15,150 nucleotides of DNA from assembly GCA_031412355.1 (NCBI GenBank), contig JANOCR010000245.1:1-15150 (forward strand). The letters are read 5' to 3'. The notes under the pieces were generated by a model that had not been told where the DNA came from, searched no databases, and saw nothing but the letters and a program-made list of their open reading frames with translations. Position numbers and translations under genes: made by a program. This document shows positions 7,389 to 13,865 of this stretch, in pieces (position 1 is the stretch's first letter; every line of letters starts with the position of its first letter). The DNA comes from JAENVT01 sp031412355. GTDB lineage: Bacteria; Actinomycetota; Acidimicrobiia; Acidimicrobiales; Ilumatobacteraceae.

Positions 7389-8123
7389 ATGCAGGTTCAA
7401 ACTCGTCAGGGCCCTGCGTACGGGGTTGCCCGATTGACGCTGGCTCCCAACGAGCCAGTGCGCGTCGAGAGCGGAGCAATGATGGCCATGTCGACGGGCG
7501 TGGTGCTGCAATCCAAAGCAGAAGGCGGCATCATGAAGTCGCTGAAGCGAGCTGCGCTCGGCGGCGAGAGCTTCTTCATCAGCACCTATACCGCGCCGCC
7601 CGCGGGTGGCTTCGTCGACATCGCCGCCAGGCTGCCGGGCGACATCACGACGCACGACGTGTCACCCGGACATGCGTTGTTCGTGCAGAAGGGCTCGTGG
7701 TTGGCCAACGAGGCCGAGGTCACCGTCGACACGCAATGGGGCGGCTTCAAGAACATGTTCGGTGGCGAGGGCGGGTTCATCATCCGCATCGAGGGCCAGG
7801 GCACGGTCGTGTTTGCCTGCTACGGCGCGTTGGAGGTCTGGAACCTGCAACCGGAGCAGTCCATCACCATCGACACCGGCCACATGGTTGCATATGAAGA
7901 CACCGTGAAGATGCAGTTCCGCAAGGCCAGCGGCGGCGGCCTGGTGCAGAGCTGGAAAAGTGGCGAGGGTTTCGTGTTCGACTTCAGCGGTCCAGGCCGG
8001 GTTTGGACGCAGACCCGCAACCCGACCGAGCTGATGGGTTGGATCCAGAGCTTCACGGGCACGGGCAACTCCAGCGGTACATCGATGGGTGGGGCGTTCG
8101 GCGGTATTCTCGGTCGTGACTAG
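7389..8123 (+). CDS. AIM24/TIGR00266-family protein
   Basis: This 244-residue protein belongs to the widespread AIM24-like (TIGR00266) family, named after a yeast mitochondrial protein; its bacterial function is not settled. Typical features are an early Ser-Gly-Ala-Met-Met-Ala-Met block (VESGAMMAMSTGVVLQSKA, about 27-45), a Gly-rich repeat architecture of short beta strands, GGESFFISTYTA (about 58-69), then GHALFVQKGSWLA, FGGEGGFIIRIEGQGTVVFACYG and TGHMVAYEDTVKMQF. A Gly/Ser-rich tail (TGTGNSSGTSMGGAFGGILGRD) is common in the family. There is no signal peptide or membrane helix, so it is probably cytosolic or peripheral. A strong Shine-Dalgarno supports the ATG at 7389. Its stop codon directly abuts the TerC ATG, suggesting coupled expression. 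The family is sometimes found near tellurium-resistance-type genes, which fits the TerC neighbour but proves no shared function. Confidence 0.88.
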   Translation: MQVQTRQGPAYGVARLTLAPNEPVRVESGAMMAMSTGVVLQSKAEGGIMKSLKRAALGGESFFISTYTAPPAGGFVDIAARLPGDITTHDVSPGHALFVQKGSWLANEAEVTVDTQWGGFKNMFGGEGGFIIRIEGQGTVVFACYGALEVWNLQPEQSITIDTGHMVAYEDTVKMQFRKASGGGLVQSWKSGEGFVFDFSGPGRVWTQTRNPTELMGWIQSFTGTGNSSGTSMGGAFGGILGRD

Positions 8124-9134
8124 ATGCCTCTGGGCATGATCGCGAGCGGCAACGGCCGCGACGAGTTCGTCGAGATCACGGTGTCTGGCTGGGCGTGGGC
8201 CGCCACGATCGGCGTCATCATCGTGCTCCTGCTGTTCGACATACTGGTGCTCAATCGCCACGCCCACGCGCCGACGCTGCGCCGCGCCGCGATCGAGACG
8301 GTGGCGTGGGTGCTGATCGGCCTGTCGTTCGGGGTCGTGATTCTCGCGTCGTTCGGTGGCACAGCGGGAGGTGAGTGGTTCTCCGGGTACCTGATCGAGT
8401 ACAGCCTGTCGATCGACAATGTGTTCGTGTGGGCGCTGATCCTCGCCTACTTCAAGGTGCCCCCCAAGTATCAACGACGGGTGTTGTTCTGGGGTGTGTT
8501 CGGTGCGCTGGTGTTGCGCGCCGCCTTCATCTTCGCCGGCGTTGCACTGATCGAGCGCTTCGAGTGGATGCTGTTCATCTTCGGTGCGTTCCTGCTGTAC
8601 ACCGCAGGCAAGCTGTTGTTCTCGCACGACGATGCTGTCGATCCGTCGGAGAGTCGGTTCCTTGCCGTTGTGCACCGGGTCGTGCCGACGACCACCGAGC
8701 TGCACGGGCAGAAGATGTTCACAACGATCGACGGTCGGCGCTTCGCGACGCCGCTGTTTGCGGTGTTGCTGCTCGTCGAGGCAACCGATGTCTTGTTCGC
8801 CGTCGATTCGGTCCCCGCAGTGTTGGCGGTCAGCAAGGAACAGTTCATCGTGTTCACATCCAACGCGTTCGCGATCATGGGCCTGCGGTCGCTGTACTTC
8901 ATGCTTGCCGACATGCACGCTCGCTTCAGCTACCTGCAGCAGGGATTGGCCATCATCCTCGCCTTTGTCGGCATCAAGATGATCATCAGCCGCTGGTATC
9001 ACATCGCCACCCCGGTGTCGTTGCTGGTGATCTTCCTGGTGCTTGTGGCGTCGGTGTCGTTCTCGTTTCAGCAGACACGGGCAATCGACAGCATCGAGGT
9101 CCCCCAGGAGGTGCCGGCTCCGGACGAGCGATGA
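8124..9134 (+). CDS. TerC-family integral membrane protein
   Basis: TerC proteins are multi-pass membrane proteins linked to tellurite resistance and, in several bacteria, to manganese export or metal loading of exported enzymes. This one has 336 residues with about eight or nine hydrophobic helices, at roughly 22-44, 57-77, 86-110, 119-142, 147-164, 207-236, 240-262, 272-289 and 296-316. The family motifs carry the conserved acidic residues within the membrane: EYSLSIDN (92-99), EATDVLFAVDSVPA (219-232) and SNAFAIMGLRSLYF (246-259). A loop at about 165-206 is hydrophilic and probably cytoplasmic. The ATG at 8124 follows the AIM24 stop with no gap; another in-frame ATG at 8136 is possible. 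There is no Shine-Dalgarno, so translation may depend on coupling or on a short transcript from the TATTCT at 8105-8110. The exported metal is not evident from sequence. Confidence 0.92.
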   Translation: MPLGMIASGNGRDEFVEITVSGWAWAATIGVIIVLLLFDILVLNRHAHAPTLRRAAIETVAWVLIGLSFGVVILASFGGTAGGEWFSGYLIEYSLSIDNVFVWALILAYFKVPPKYQRRVLFWGVFGALVLRAAFIFAGVALIERFEWMLFIFGAFLLYTAGKLLFSHDDAVDPSESRFLAVVHRVVPTTTELHGQKMFTTIDGRRFATPLFAVLLLVEATDVLFAVDSVPAVLAVSKEQFIVFTSNAFAIMGLRSLYFMLADMHARFSYLQQGLAIILAFVGIKMIISRWYHIATPVSLLVIFLVLVASVSFSFQQTRAIDSIEVPQEVPAPDER

Positions 9135-9145
9135 CACCCCTCCGG

Positions 9146-9151
9146 TAACCT
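9146..9151 (+). promoter_or_regulatory. Putative -10 box (TAACCT) for dnaG, leaderless type
   Basis: TAACCT lies in the 23-bp gap after terC and is followed by six bases and the GTG at 9158, so transcription would start on the start codon. No Shine-Dalgarno is present, although read-through from terC is also possible. Confidence 0.5.
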
Positions 9152-9157
9152 CGCGCC

Positions 9158-10903
9158 GTGGCGATTGTCGAAGAGGATCTCGAACGACTGCGAGCCACCG
9201 TATCGATCTCCGACGTGGTGCAGCAGTACGTCGCGTTGCGCCGCGTGGGCCGCAACTGGGTGGGGCTGTGCCCATTTCACGCCGAACGCAGCGGGTCGTT
9301 CAACGTCCGCGAAGAGACCGGTCGCTACAAGTGCTTCGGCTGTGGTGCGGCGGGTGACGTGTTCACATTCGTGCAAGAGATAGAGCACGTCGACTTCGTC
9401 AACGCAGTTGAGCAGCTTGCTGCCAAGGCGGGCATCCAACTGCAGTACACGTCCGGCGGCGAGAGCAAGGATCGACAGCGTCGCAAGAAGTTGATCGAGG
9501 CAATGGGCAAAGCCGTCGACTGGTATCACCAACGACTGCTGACCGGCGACGACGCGCGTGCAGCGCGCGACTATCTCCGCAAGCGCGGTCTGGCCGGCGA
9601 CATCGCCCGCCAGTTCAAGTTGGGATGGGCACCCGACGACTGGGACGCGATGAGTCGGGATGTGGGTCTGTCGGCGGAGGCGTTGCGCGATACGGGGTTG
9701 GCGTTCACCAACAAGGCGGGCCGGTTGCAGGATTCGTTCCGCGGGCGGGTGATGTTTCCGATCATGTCCGAAAACGGTGACCCTGTCGCCTTCGGTGGTC
9801 GAATCCTGCCGGGTTCCACCGATCCGGCGAAGTACAAGAACTCGGCCGAGACGTACATCTACGCCAAGTCGAAGACCCTGTACGGATTGCACGGAGCTAA
9901 AGGCGACATCGTTGCGGCCGATCAAGTGATCGTGTGCGAGGGATACACCGACGTGATCGGTTTTCATCGGGCGGGCGTGAAGCGTGCCGTGGCCACGTGT
10001 GGCACCGCGTTGACCGAAGAGCACGTGCGCATGTTGAAGCGGTTCGCCAGTCGCGTGGTGCTGGCCTTCGACGCCGACGCTGCGGGGCAGGGTGCCGCTG
10101 AGAAGTTCTACGAATGGGAGCAGAAGTATCAGGTCCAGGTCAGCGTGGCCGCGTTTCCGAAAGGCCAGGATCCGGGCGAGCTCAGCTTGTCGGATCCCGC
10201 CGCGCTGGCAGCTGCGGTCGATGGTGCGCTGCCCTTCCTCGGCTTCCGTTTGCAGCGGGTCATGTCGGGCCGCGCCCTCAACTCTCCGGAGGATCGGGCG
10301 CGGCTGGCCGAGCAGGCGTTGGCAGTGGTCAACGAGCATCCCGACACCAATGTGCGCAAGCTGTACGCCGGTCAGGTGGCCAGCCACACCGGGCTTCCGA
10401 TCAACGACCTCGTGGCGATCGCCTCGCGCCGATCGGCGCGGCCGATCGTGCGGGTTGGCACCGTGCGGCGCGTCGGCAGCTCGGAAAACGCCGAGTTTGT
10501 AGCGATTGCGCTGCTGCTGCAGCGCTGGCACGACATGGCTGGCTGGCTCGACGAGGTGCTGTTCGTCGACGATGTGGCGCGACGCGCGTTCCTGGCGGTC
10601 GCAGAAGGCGATGGGTCCGTCGGCCGCTCTCTGGACCTGGCCGACCCCGAGGCGCGCGAACTGATCGAACGTGCCGCGGTGGCCGACATCGACGCCGACC
10701 CGGCGATCGAGGGCCGCAACCTCATTGCCGCGGCCGTGCGCCGCGAACTGGCGCGGCGCGTCAACGAGACCGACCCCGTCGAGATCCTCGCCAACCGTGA
10801 TGCTCGCCTCGCCCTCGAACGGTTCGACGAACCCTCCACGGGGAACGATGCAGCCGAGCTGTTGCTAGGGTGGCTCCAACGGCGCAATGAGGAGCGTGAT
10901 TGA
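9158..10903 (+). CDS. dnaG: DNA primase
   Basis: DnaG makes the RNA primers for chromosome replication and works with the DnaB helicase. The 581-residue protein has the full bacterial arrangement. An N-terminal CHC2 zinc ribbon has ligands Cys38, His41, Cys59 and Cys62 (CPFH ... CFGC). The catalytic core includes FRGRVMFPI and AFGGRIL, followed by the TOPRIM domain with Glu261 in VIVCEGYTD and Asp305/Asp307 in AFDADAAGQ. From about 440 to the end is a helical region consistent with the DnaB-binding domain. GTG 9158 gives the usual short lead before the zinc ribbon (AIVEEDLERLRATVSISDVV), and TAACCT sits six bases upstream. The stop codon overlaps the sigma factor start, so primase and sigma factor are translationally coupled, echoing the dnaG-rpoD arrangement of many bacteria. 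Confidence 0.97.
   Translation: MAIVEEDLERLRATVSISDVVQQYVALRRVGRNWVGLCPFHAERSGSFNVREETGRYKCFGCGAAGDVFTFVQEIEHVDFVNAVEQLAAKAGIQLQYTSGGESKDRQRRKKLIEAMGKAVDWYHQRLLTGDDARAARDYLRKRGLAGDIARQFKLGWAPDDWDAMSRDVGLSAEALRDTGLAFTNKAGRLQDSFRGRVMFPIMSENGDPVAFGGRILPGSTDPAKYKNSAETYIYAKSKTLYGLHGAKGDIVAADQVIVCEGYTDVIGFHRAGVKRAVATCGTALTEEHVRMLKRFASRVVLAFDADAAGQGAAEKFYEWEQKYQVQVSVAAFPKGQDPGELSLSDPAALAAAVDGALPFLGFRLQRVMSGRALNSPEDRARLAEQALAVVNEHPDTNVRKLYAGQVASHTGLPINDLVAIASRRSARPIVRVGTVRRVGSSENAEFVAIALLLQRWHDMAGWLDEVLFVDDVARRAFLAVAEGDGSVGRSLDLADPEARELIERAAVADIDADPAIEGRNLIAAAVRRELARRVNETDPVEILANRDARLALERFDEPSTGNDAAELLLGWLQRRNEERD
10889..10894 (+). promoter_or_regulatory. Shine-Dalgarno (GAGGAG) inside dnaG that decides the rpoD start
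   Basis: GAGGAG lies five bases before the TTG at 10900, within the last codons of dnaG. With no ATG or GTG available in frame nearby, it is the main evidence that the sigma factor begins at this TTG. Confidence 0.7.
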
Positions 10904-12165
10904 GTTTCGGGCAGTCTGACGCACCAACGGGCTCGGCACCTTTCCCCGGTGTAGATCCTGGCGAGTGGAACAGTTTGCTCGCGCGCGGCGAGATCTCTGG
11001 CGTGCTCGATGCCGAGGAGATCACCCATGTGCTGCGCACCGTGGAGCTCACCGGTGACGTGCTCGAAGAGGTGCAGCAGGCCGTTGCCGCTCGCAACATC
11101 CGCATTGACGAGACGCTCGATGATGTAGTCGACGACACCCCGACCAGCGGGGTCGAGCGGCCGGATCAGCCACCCGCTGAAGATGCCGACGGCCTGATGG
11201 CGCGCCGTCGTCGCCGTCGCAGCGAGCGCATGAATGCCAGCGGCGTCGACACCGGCAACACGGCCGACACCGTTCGCATGTACCTACGCGAAATCGGCCG
11301 AGTCGATCTGTTGACGCCCGATGACGAACGGCGGCTGGCGCAGGCGATCGAGGAGGGCAATCAAGCCGCCCTTCAACTCGACCAGCCCATCGACCCGGTC
11401 GAGCACCGGCGCTACATGCGCATCGTGCAGACGGGACAGCGAGCCAAGAGTGAACTGATCCAGGCCAACCTGCGGTTGGTGGTCAGCATCGCCAAGCGTT
11501 ACAGCGGTCGGGGCATGCTATTCCTCGACCTCATCCAGGAGGGCAACCTGGGCCTGATGCGGGCGGTCGACAAGTTCGATCACACGAAGGGCTTCAAGTT
11601 CTCGACATATGCCACATGGTGGATTCGCCAGGCCATCACCCGCTCGATCGCCGACCAGGCCCGCACCATCCGAATCCCGGTGCACATGGTCGAGAGCATG
11701 AACCGCGTGCTACGCATGCAGCGCCAGATGCACCAAGAGCTCGAGCGCGAGCCGACACTCGACGAACTGGCCGAACGTTGCGGCATGCCGCCCGACAGGA
11801 TTCGCGAGATCCTGCGCATCTCCCTCGACCCGCTGTCGCTGGACTCGCCGGTGGGGGAGGAAGACGACTCCAACCTCACCGATTTCATCGAAGACCTCAC
11901 CGTCGATGCGCCCGCCGACATGGCCACCAAACGCATGCTGGCCCAGGCTGTCGAAGAGGCGCTGGGTGAACTGACGGACCGCGAACAAGAGATCGTGCGC
12001 ATGCGCTTCGGCCTCGACGACGGCCAAGCCCGCACCCTGGAAGACGTCGGCAAGGAGTTCGGGGTCACGCGCGAGCGCATCCGTCAGATCGAGGCAAAGA
12101 CCCTGGCCAAACTGCGACATCCGATGCGCAGCCAGCGGCTGAAGGAGTTTTTGGAGGAGGAGTGA
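10900..12165 (+). CDS. rpoD: Primary RNA polymerase sigma factor (RpoD/SigA type)
   Basis: This 421-residue protein is the housekeeping sigma factor that directs RNA polymerase to most promoters. Regions in order: a region 1.1-like segment (about 26-71, LLARGEISGVLDAEEITHVL), an acidic then Arg-rich linker (ARRRRRRSER), region 1.2 (DTVRMYLREIGRVDLLTPDDE), region 2 from about 187 with ANLRLVVSIAKRYSGRGM, LIQEGNLGLMRAVDKFD and the -10-recognising YATWWIRQAI (from 237), region 3, and region 4 ending in VTRERIRQIEAKTLAKLR (from about 389). The length, region 1.1 and near-canonical region 2 make it the primary factor rather than an alternative one. The proposed start is a TTG overlapping the dnaG stop by 4 nt, with GAGGAG five bases upstream. 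The stop is 31 bp before the tRNA-Asn gene. Confidence 0.96.
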   Translation: MSFGQSDAPTGSAPFPGVDPGEWNSLLARGEISGVLDAEEITHVLRTVELTGDVLEEVQQAVAARNIRIDETLDDVVDDTPTSGVERPDQPPAEDADGLMARRRRRRSERMNASGVDTGNTADTVRMYLREIGRVDLLTPDDERRLAQAIEEGNQAALQLDQPIDPVEHRRYMRIVQTGQRAKSELIQANLRLVVSIAKRYSGRGMLFLDLIQEGNLGLMRAVDKFDHTKGFKFSTYATWWIRQAITRSIADQARTIRIPVHMVESMNRVLRMQRQMHQELEREPTLDELAERCGMPPDRIREILRISLDPLSLDSPVGEEDDSNLTDFIEDLTVDAPADMATKRMLAQAVEEALGELTDREQEIVRMRFGLDDGQARTLEDVGKEFGVTRERIRQIEAKTLAKLRHPMRSQRLKEFLEEE

Positions 12166-12176
12166 CCCGGACCCTT

Positions 12177-12185
12177 TGCTATCCT
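12177..12185 (+). promoter_or_regulatory. Putative extended -10 promoter (TGCTATCCT) of tRNA-Asn
   Basis: TG-n-TATCCT matches an extended -10 element and would start transcription around 12192, about five bases before the mature tRNA end. It sits just after the rpoD stop. The extended TG makes the lack of a clear -35 less of a problem. Confidence 0.55.
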
Positions 12186-12196
12186 CGTCAACGCCT

Positions 12197-12269
12197 TCCG
12201 AGATAGCTCAGTTGGCAGAGCAGCTGACTGTTAATCAGCGGGTCGCAGGTTCGAGCCCTGCTCTCGGAG
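12197..12269 (+). tRNA. tRNA-Asn (anticodon GTT)
   Basis: A complete cloverleaf can be drawn: acceptor TCCGAGA pairs with TCTCGGA, with G as discriminator. The D arm has GCTC...GAGC, the anticodon stem is GCTGA/TCAGC around the loop CTGTTAA (anticodon GTT at 12230-12232), and the T arm contains the invariant TTCGAGC loop. The 73-nt gene does not encode the 3' CCA, which must be added enzymatically. Confidence 0.98.
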
Positions 12270-12280
12270 CTACAAAGCAC

Positions 12281-12312
12281 ACGACCCGCCTCGTGCGGGT
12301 CGTTGGCCTTTT
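12281..12312 (+). terminator. Rho-independent terminator after tRNA-Asn
   Basis: ACGACCCGC (12281-12289) and GCGGGTCGT (12295-12303) form a perfect 9-bp GC-rich stem around the loop CTCGT. It is followed, after TGGCC, by TTTT at 12309-12312. The five-base gap before the T-run makes it less ideal, but the position 12 bases after the tRNA fits. Confidence 0.75.
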
Positions 12313-12326
12313 CAGGATCAGGGGTT

Positions 12327-12371
12327 CCGAAATATGGGGTGCCGAAATCTGGGGTGCCAAAATCTGGGGTG
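12327..12371 (+). repeat. Three tandem 15-bp repeats running into the 5' end of the next tRNA
   Basis: The units are CCGAAATATGGGGTG (12327-12341), CCGAAATCTGGGGTG (12342-12356) and CCAAAATCTGGGGTG (12357-12371). They differ from each other by one or two bases. The last six bases of the third unit (12366-12371) are the first six bases of the mature tRNA, so the array is a head-to-tail duplication of the tRNA leader and acceptor strand. A weaker fourth copy may precede it at 12312-12326 (about 9 of 15 bases alike). Confidence 0.95.
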
Positions 12372-12438
12372 GTAGCTCAGTGGTTAGAGCAGGGGGCTCA
12401 TAACCCCTAGGTCGCGGGTTCGATCCCCGCCCGCCCCA
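12366..12438 (+). tRNA. tRNA with anticodon CAT: elongator Met, or Ile2 (lysidine-modified)
   Basis: The cloverleaf is complete: acceptor GGGGTGG pairs with CCGCCCC (one T-G wobble) with A as discriminator. The anticodon stem GGGGG/CCCCT encloses CTCATAA (anticodon CAT at 12399-12401), and the T arm GCGGG/CCCGC encloses TTCGATC. No CCA is encoded. The first acceptor pair is G-C rather than the C-A mismatch of initiator tRNA, so it is an elongator-type tRNA. Whether TilS converts it to tRNA-Ile2 cannot be settled by eye. No good promoter is visible between the upstream terminator and this gene, apart from the repeat array. Confidence 0.95.
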
Positions 12439-12466
12439 CTCGCTAGCTCAACTCGCTGCAGCGTTT

Positions 12467-12501
12467 GATGACTCCGGCCCCGATACGGGGGGTCAGTCAT
12501 C
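12467..12501. terminator. Hairpin at the 3' end of the cyclotransferase gene, possible terminator
   Basis: GATGACT (12467-12473) pairs with AGTCATC (12495-12501), and inside this CCCCG pairs with CGGGG around a three-base loop, with a four-by-four internal mismatch. It overlaps the stop codon of the minus-strand gene and lies 28 bases past the tRNA on the plus strand. Neither side has a T-run, so it could act as a weak or bidirectional structure between converging transcripts; intrinsic termination is not shown. Confidence 0.35.
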
Positions 12502-12877
12502 AGACGCAGTGACAGCAGGTGAGCCAGTTGCCCGATGGGATGGCAGCGAACGCTGTTTCGCCGCAGTACTCGTAGGCCCAGGCCTGTGTGCCGGTCGACG
12601 TCGTGATCGCGATGCGGCGGAACAGGTCGACAACTGCGCCCTCTACCTCGTCCAGCAACTCCAATGCCTCTTCGAGCCGATCGTCACGCAGTGAGTAAAC
12701 CCTGCCGTGGATGGTTCCCGCACGATCGAATCGCGCGGCCGGGTAGCCGTTGCCAGTGTTGAAGAGCGCCCCGGACACCGATTCCTCCCGACCTTCGTCG
12801 GTGACGAAAGGCTCGAGGAACGGCCACCGTTGCTGCCCTGGCCGCAGGGTGCCGTAGACGAACAGGTTGGCGATCAT
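12500..12877 (-). CDS. Gamma-glutamylcyclotransferase-like (GGCT/YtfP) family protein
   Basis: This is a 125-residue GGCT-fold protein; family members release 5-oxoproline from gamma-glutamyl compounds, though many bacterial members have no known substrate. The N-terminus MIANLFVYGTLRPGQ carries the substrate-binding YGTLRPG motif (8-14). GRVYSL follows at about 58-63, then LLDEVEG (74-80) with the probable catalytic Glu79, and AWAYEY at 99-104. The frame continues upstream for 54 codons, but that part overlaps the PhyH-like gene, and the family motif fixes the start at ATG 12877. That ATG overlaps the stop of the upstream gene as ATGA, so translation is very probably coupled. The C-terminus ends in an unusual cysteine-rich WLTCCHCV. 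The family call is good; the substrate is unknown. Confidence 0.85.
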   Translation of the reverse strand: MIANLFVYGTLRPGQQRWPFLEPFVTDEGREESVSGALFNTGNGYPAARFDRAGTIHGRVYSLRDDRLEEALELLDEVEGAVVDLFRRIAITTSTGTQAWAYEYCGETAFAAIPSGNWLTCCHCV

Positions 12878-13596
12878 TGCACGGGGCGATGGTTTCCGAC
12901 CGAAGGCGGCTGCAGGAGCAATCGCTGGCGTGGCGTGCACGAATCGACGAGTTCTGCAGGCCACACCTCGTGCGACCACGCGGAGTTTCCGGGTGAGTAC
13001 TTGTACAGCAATGTCCGTCGTTGTTGTGGGCCCATCCACGCGGCCGTCCCGTGGGTCAAAGCCTCGGTGAATATCACGACGTCGCCGGCCATCATCGGGA
13101 TCTCGACTGCCAGTGCCTTGGCCTCACTCGCCGGCGTCGGGAAGTTGGCCTTATGGCTACCCGGCACACACAGGAACCCGCCCTGACCGCCAGGGTGGTC
13201 GACGAGCGCCCACTGCACAGCGACCAGTCCTGTGCGGATGTTGCCTCCGTCGATGGTGTAGTACTGCGCCGGATCGAACGGCTTGCCGCCGCCGTGCAGC
13301 CCGAGACCGACCGTGCCTGGCCGCATGATGATGCCGTAGGCGTGATCGAGCCGCGCGGCAGGGCCGCAGAACTCGAGGACGATGTCGAAGATGCCGTCGT
13401 GGTCGAGCAGATCGCGAAATCTCCGTGCGGTTGCAAGGTGGTTGACGAAGCGTTGGCTCATGATCTCCGTGCCGGGCTCCGGCACACCTAGCACATCGAT
13501 GGCGATGTTCAACGCCTCGATGTCGCCGGGCGACAGGACGGACCTTCGAACGAGGTAGCCCTGGATGTCGAAGCGGTAGCGCTCCTCCGGCGTCAT
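12874..13596 (-). CDS. Phytanoyl-CoA dioxygenase (PhyH)-family protein with altered iron motif
   Basis: PhyH-like proteins normally use Fe(II) and 2-oxoglutarate to hydroxylate small molecules. This 240-residue protein shows the family plan: N-terminal RFDIQGYLVRRSVLSPGDIEALN, then IIMRPGTVGLGLHGGGKP (89-106), TGLVAVQWALVDHPGGQGGFLCVPGSHK (122-149), GDVVIFTEALTHG (171-183) with distal His182, and an Arg pair at 193-194 suited to binding 2-oxoglutarate. The usual His-x-Asp iron motif reads His101-Gly102-Gly103, so the carboxylate ligand is missing at its normal place. The longer frame upstream is Arg-rich shadow of the preceding gene; ATG 13596 was chosen because it sits in the TGATG overlap with that gene's stop. 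The 3' end overlaps the cyclotransferase gene. Substrate and even the reaction type (hydroxylation, or halogenation as in HxG/HxA enzymes) are open. Confidence 0.85.
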   Translation of the reverse strand: MTPEERYRFDIQGYLVRRSVLSPGDIEALNIAIDVLGVPEPGTEIMSQRFVNHLATARRFRDLLDHDGIFDIVLEFCGPAARLDHAYGIIMRPGTVGLGLHGGGKPFDPAQYYTIDGGNIRTGLVAVQWALVDHPGGQGGFLCVPGSHKANFPTPASEAKALAVEIPMMAGDVVIFTEALTHGTAAWMGPQQRRTLLYKYSPGNSAWSHEVWPAELVDSCTPRQRLLLQPPSVGNHRPVQ

Positions 13597-13850
13597 CAGT
13601 CGTCGGGATGCTCGATGGCGTCGAGAAAGGCATCGACGTCGTCGTCTTCGCCGCCTACCAACCAGATCACGAGACCGTCTGCGTTCTCTTCGTCCGGCTC
13701 GTCGTCTTTCCACGGCAGCATGCCCTCGACGCTGTAACGATCGACAGTGATGTCTTCGTTCTCGTCGACAACCGGCGCAACGATGGCCAGTTCGACCTCG
13801 GCATCAGGTGGTTGATCCTGCAAGATCTCGATGAGTTCACTGACGCGCAT
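13596..13850 (-). CDS. Small acidic protein of unknown function
   Basis: I do not recognise a named family. The 84-residue protein starts MRVSELIEILQDQPPDAEVELAI, a helix-then-strand pattern seen in small bacterial proteins that begin V-ELI-L...PPDAEV. It continues with a strongly acidic body (DENEDIT, DDEPDEENADGL, GGEDDDVDAFLDAIEHPDD) and only a few basic residues. No signal peptide or membrane helix is seen. ATG 13850 is preferred over the in-frame GTG at 13859 because it fits the N-terminal pattern and lies seven bases after TAGGGT. Its stop overlaps the ATG of the PhyH-like gene in TGATG, so it is the first gene of a coupled three-gene set and may act as a partner or regulator of the enzymes; that is inference. 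Confidence 0.75.
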   Translation of the reverse strand: MRVSELIEILQDQPPDAEVELAIVAPVVDENEDITVDRYSVEGMLPWKDDEPDEENADGLVIWLVGGEDDDVDAFLDAIEHPDD

Positions 13851-13857
13851 GCCCAGC

Positions 13858-13863
13858 ACCCTA
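13858..13863 (-). promoter_or_regulatory. Putative -10 box (TAGGGT) for the small acidic protein operon
   Basis: TAGGGT on the minus strand lies within the 15-bp gap after the upstream stop codon and is followed by seven bases and ATG 13850. This suggests the three downstream genes have their own leaderless transcript. Confidence 0.5.
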
Positions 13864-13865
13864 CT

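Noticed and set aside
7662..9275. 537-codon minus-strand frame opposite AIM24 and terC
   Set aside because: Very rich in Arg, His, Gln and Asp, as expected for the complement of hydrophobic GC-rich coding sequence; the plus-strand genes carry clear motifs.
9068..10531. 487-codon minus-strand frame opposite dnaG
   Set aside because: Shadow of dnaG, which has zinc and TOPRIM residues in the plus frame.
12327..12371. CRISPR-like array
   Set aside because: The 15-bp units are directly adjacent with no spacers and no cas genes are present.
12197..12438. tRNA genes as an integration site (att) with the tandem repeats as remnants
   Set aside because: No integrase, no displaced 3' tRNA fragment and no foreign-looking genes nearby; the repeats copy the tRNA 5' end, whereas att sites usually involve the 3' part.
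12878..13713. N-terminal extensions of the PhyH-like (to 13713) and cyclotransferase (to 13039) frames
   Set aside because: The added residues overlap neighbouring genes in another frame and are Arg-rich; family N-termini and stop/start overlaps give the shorter starts.
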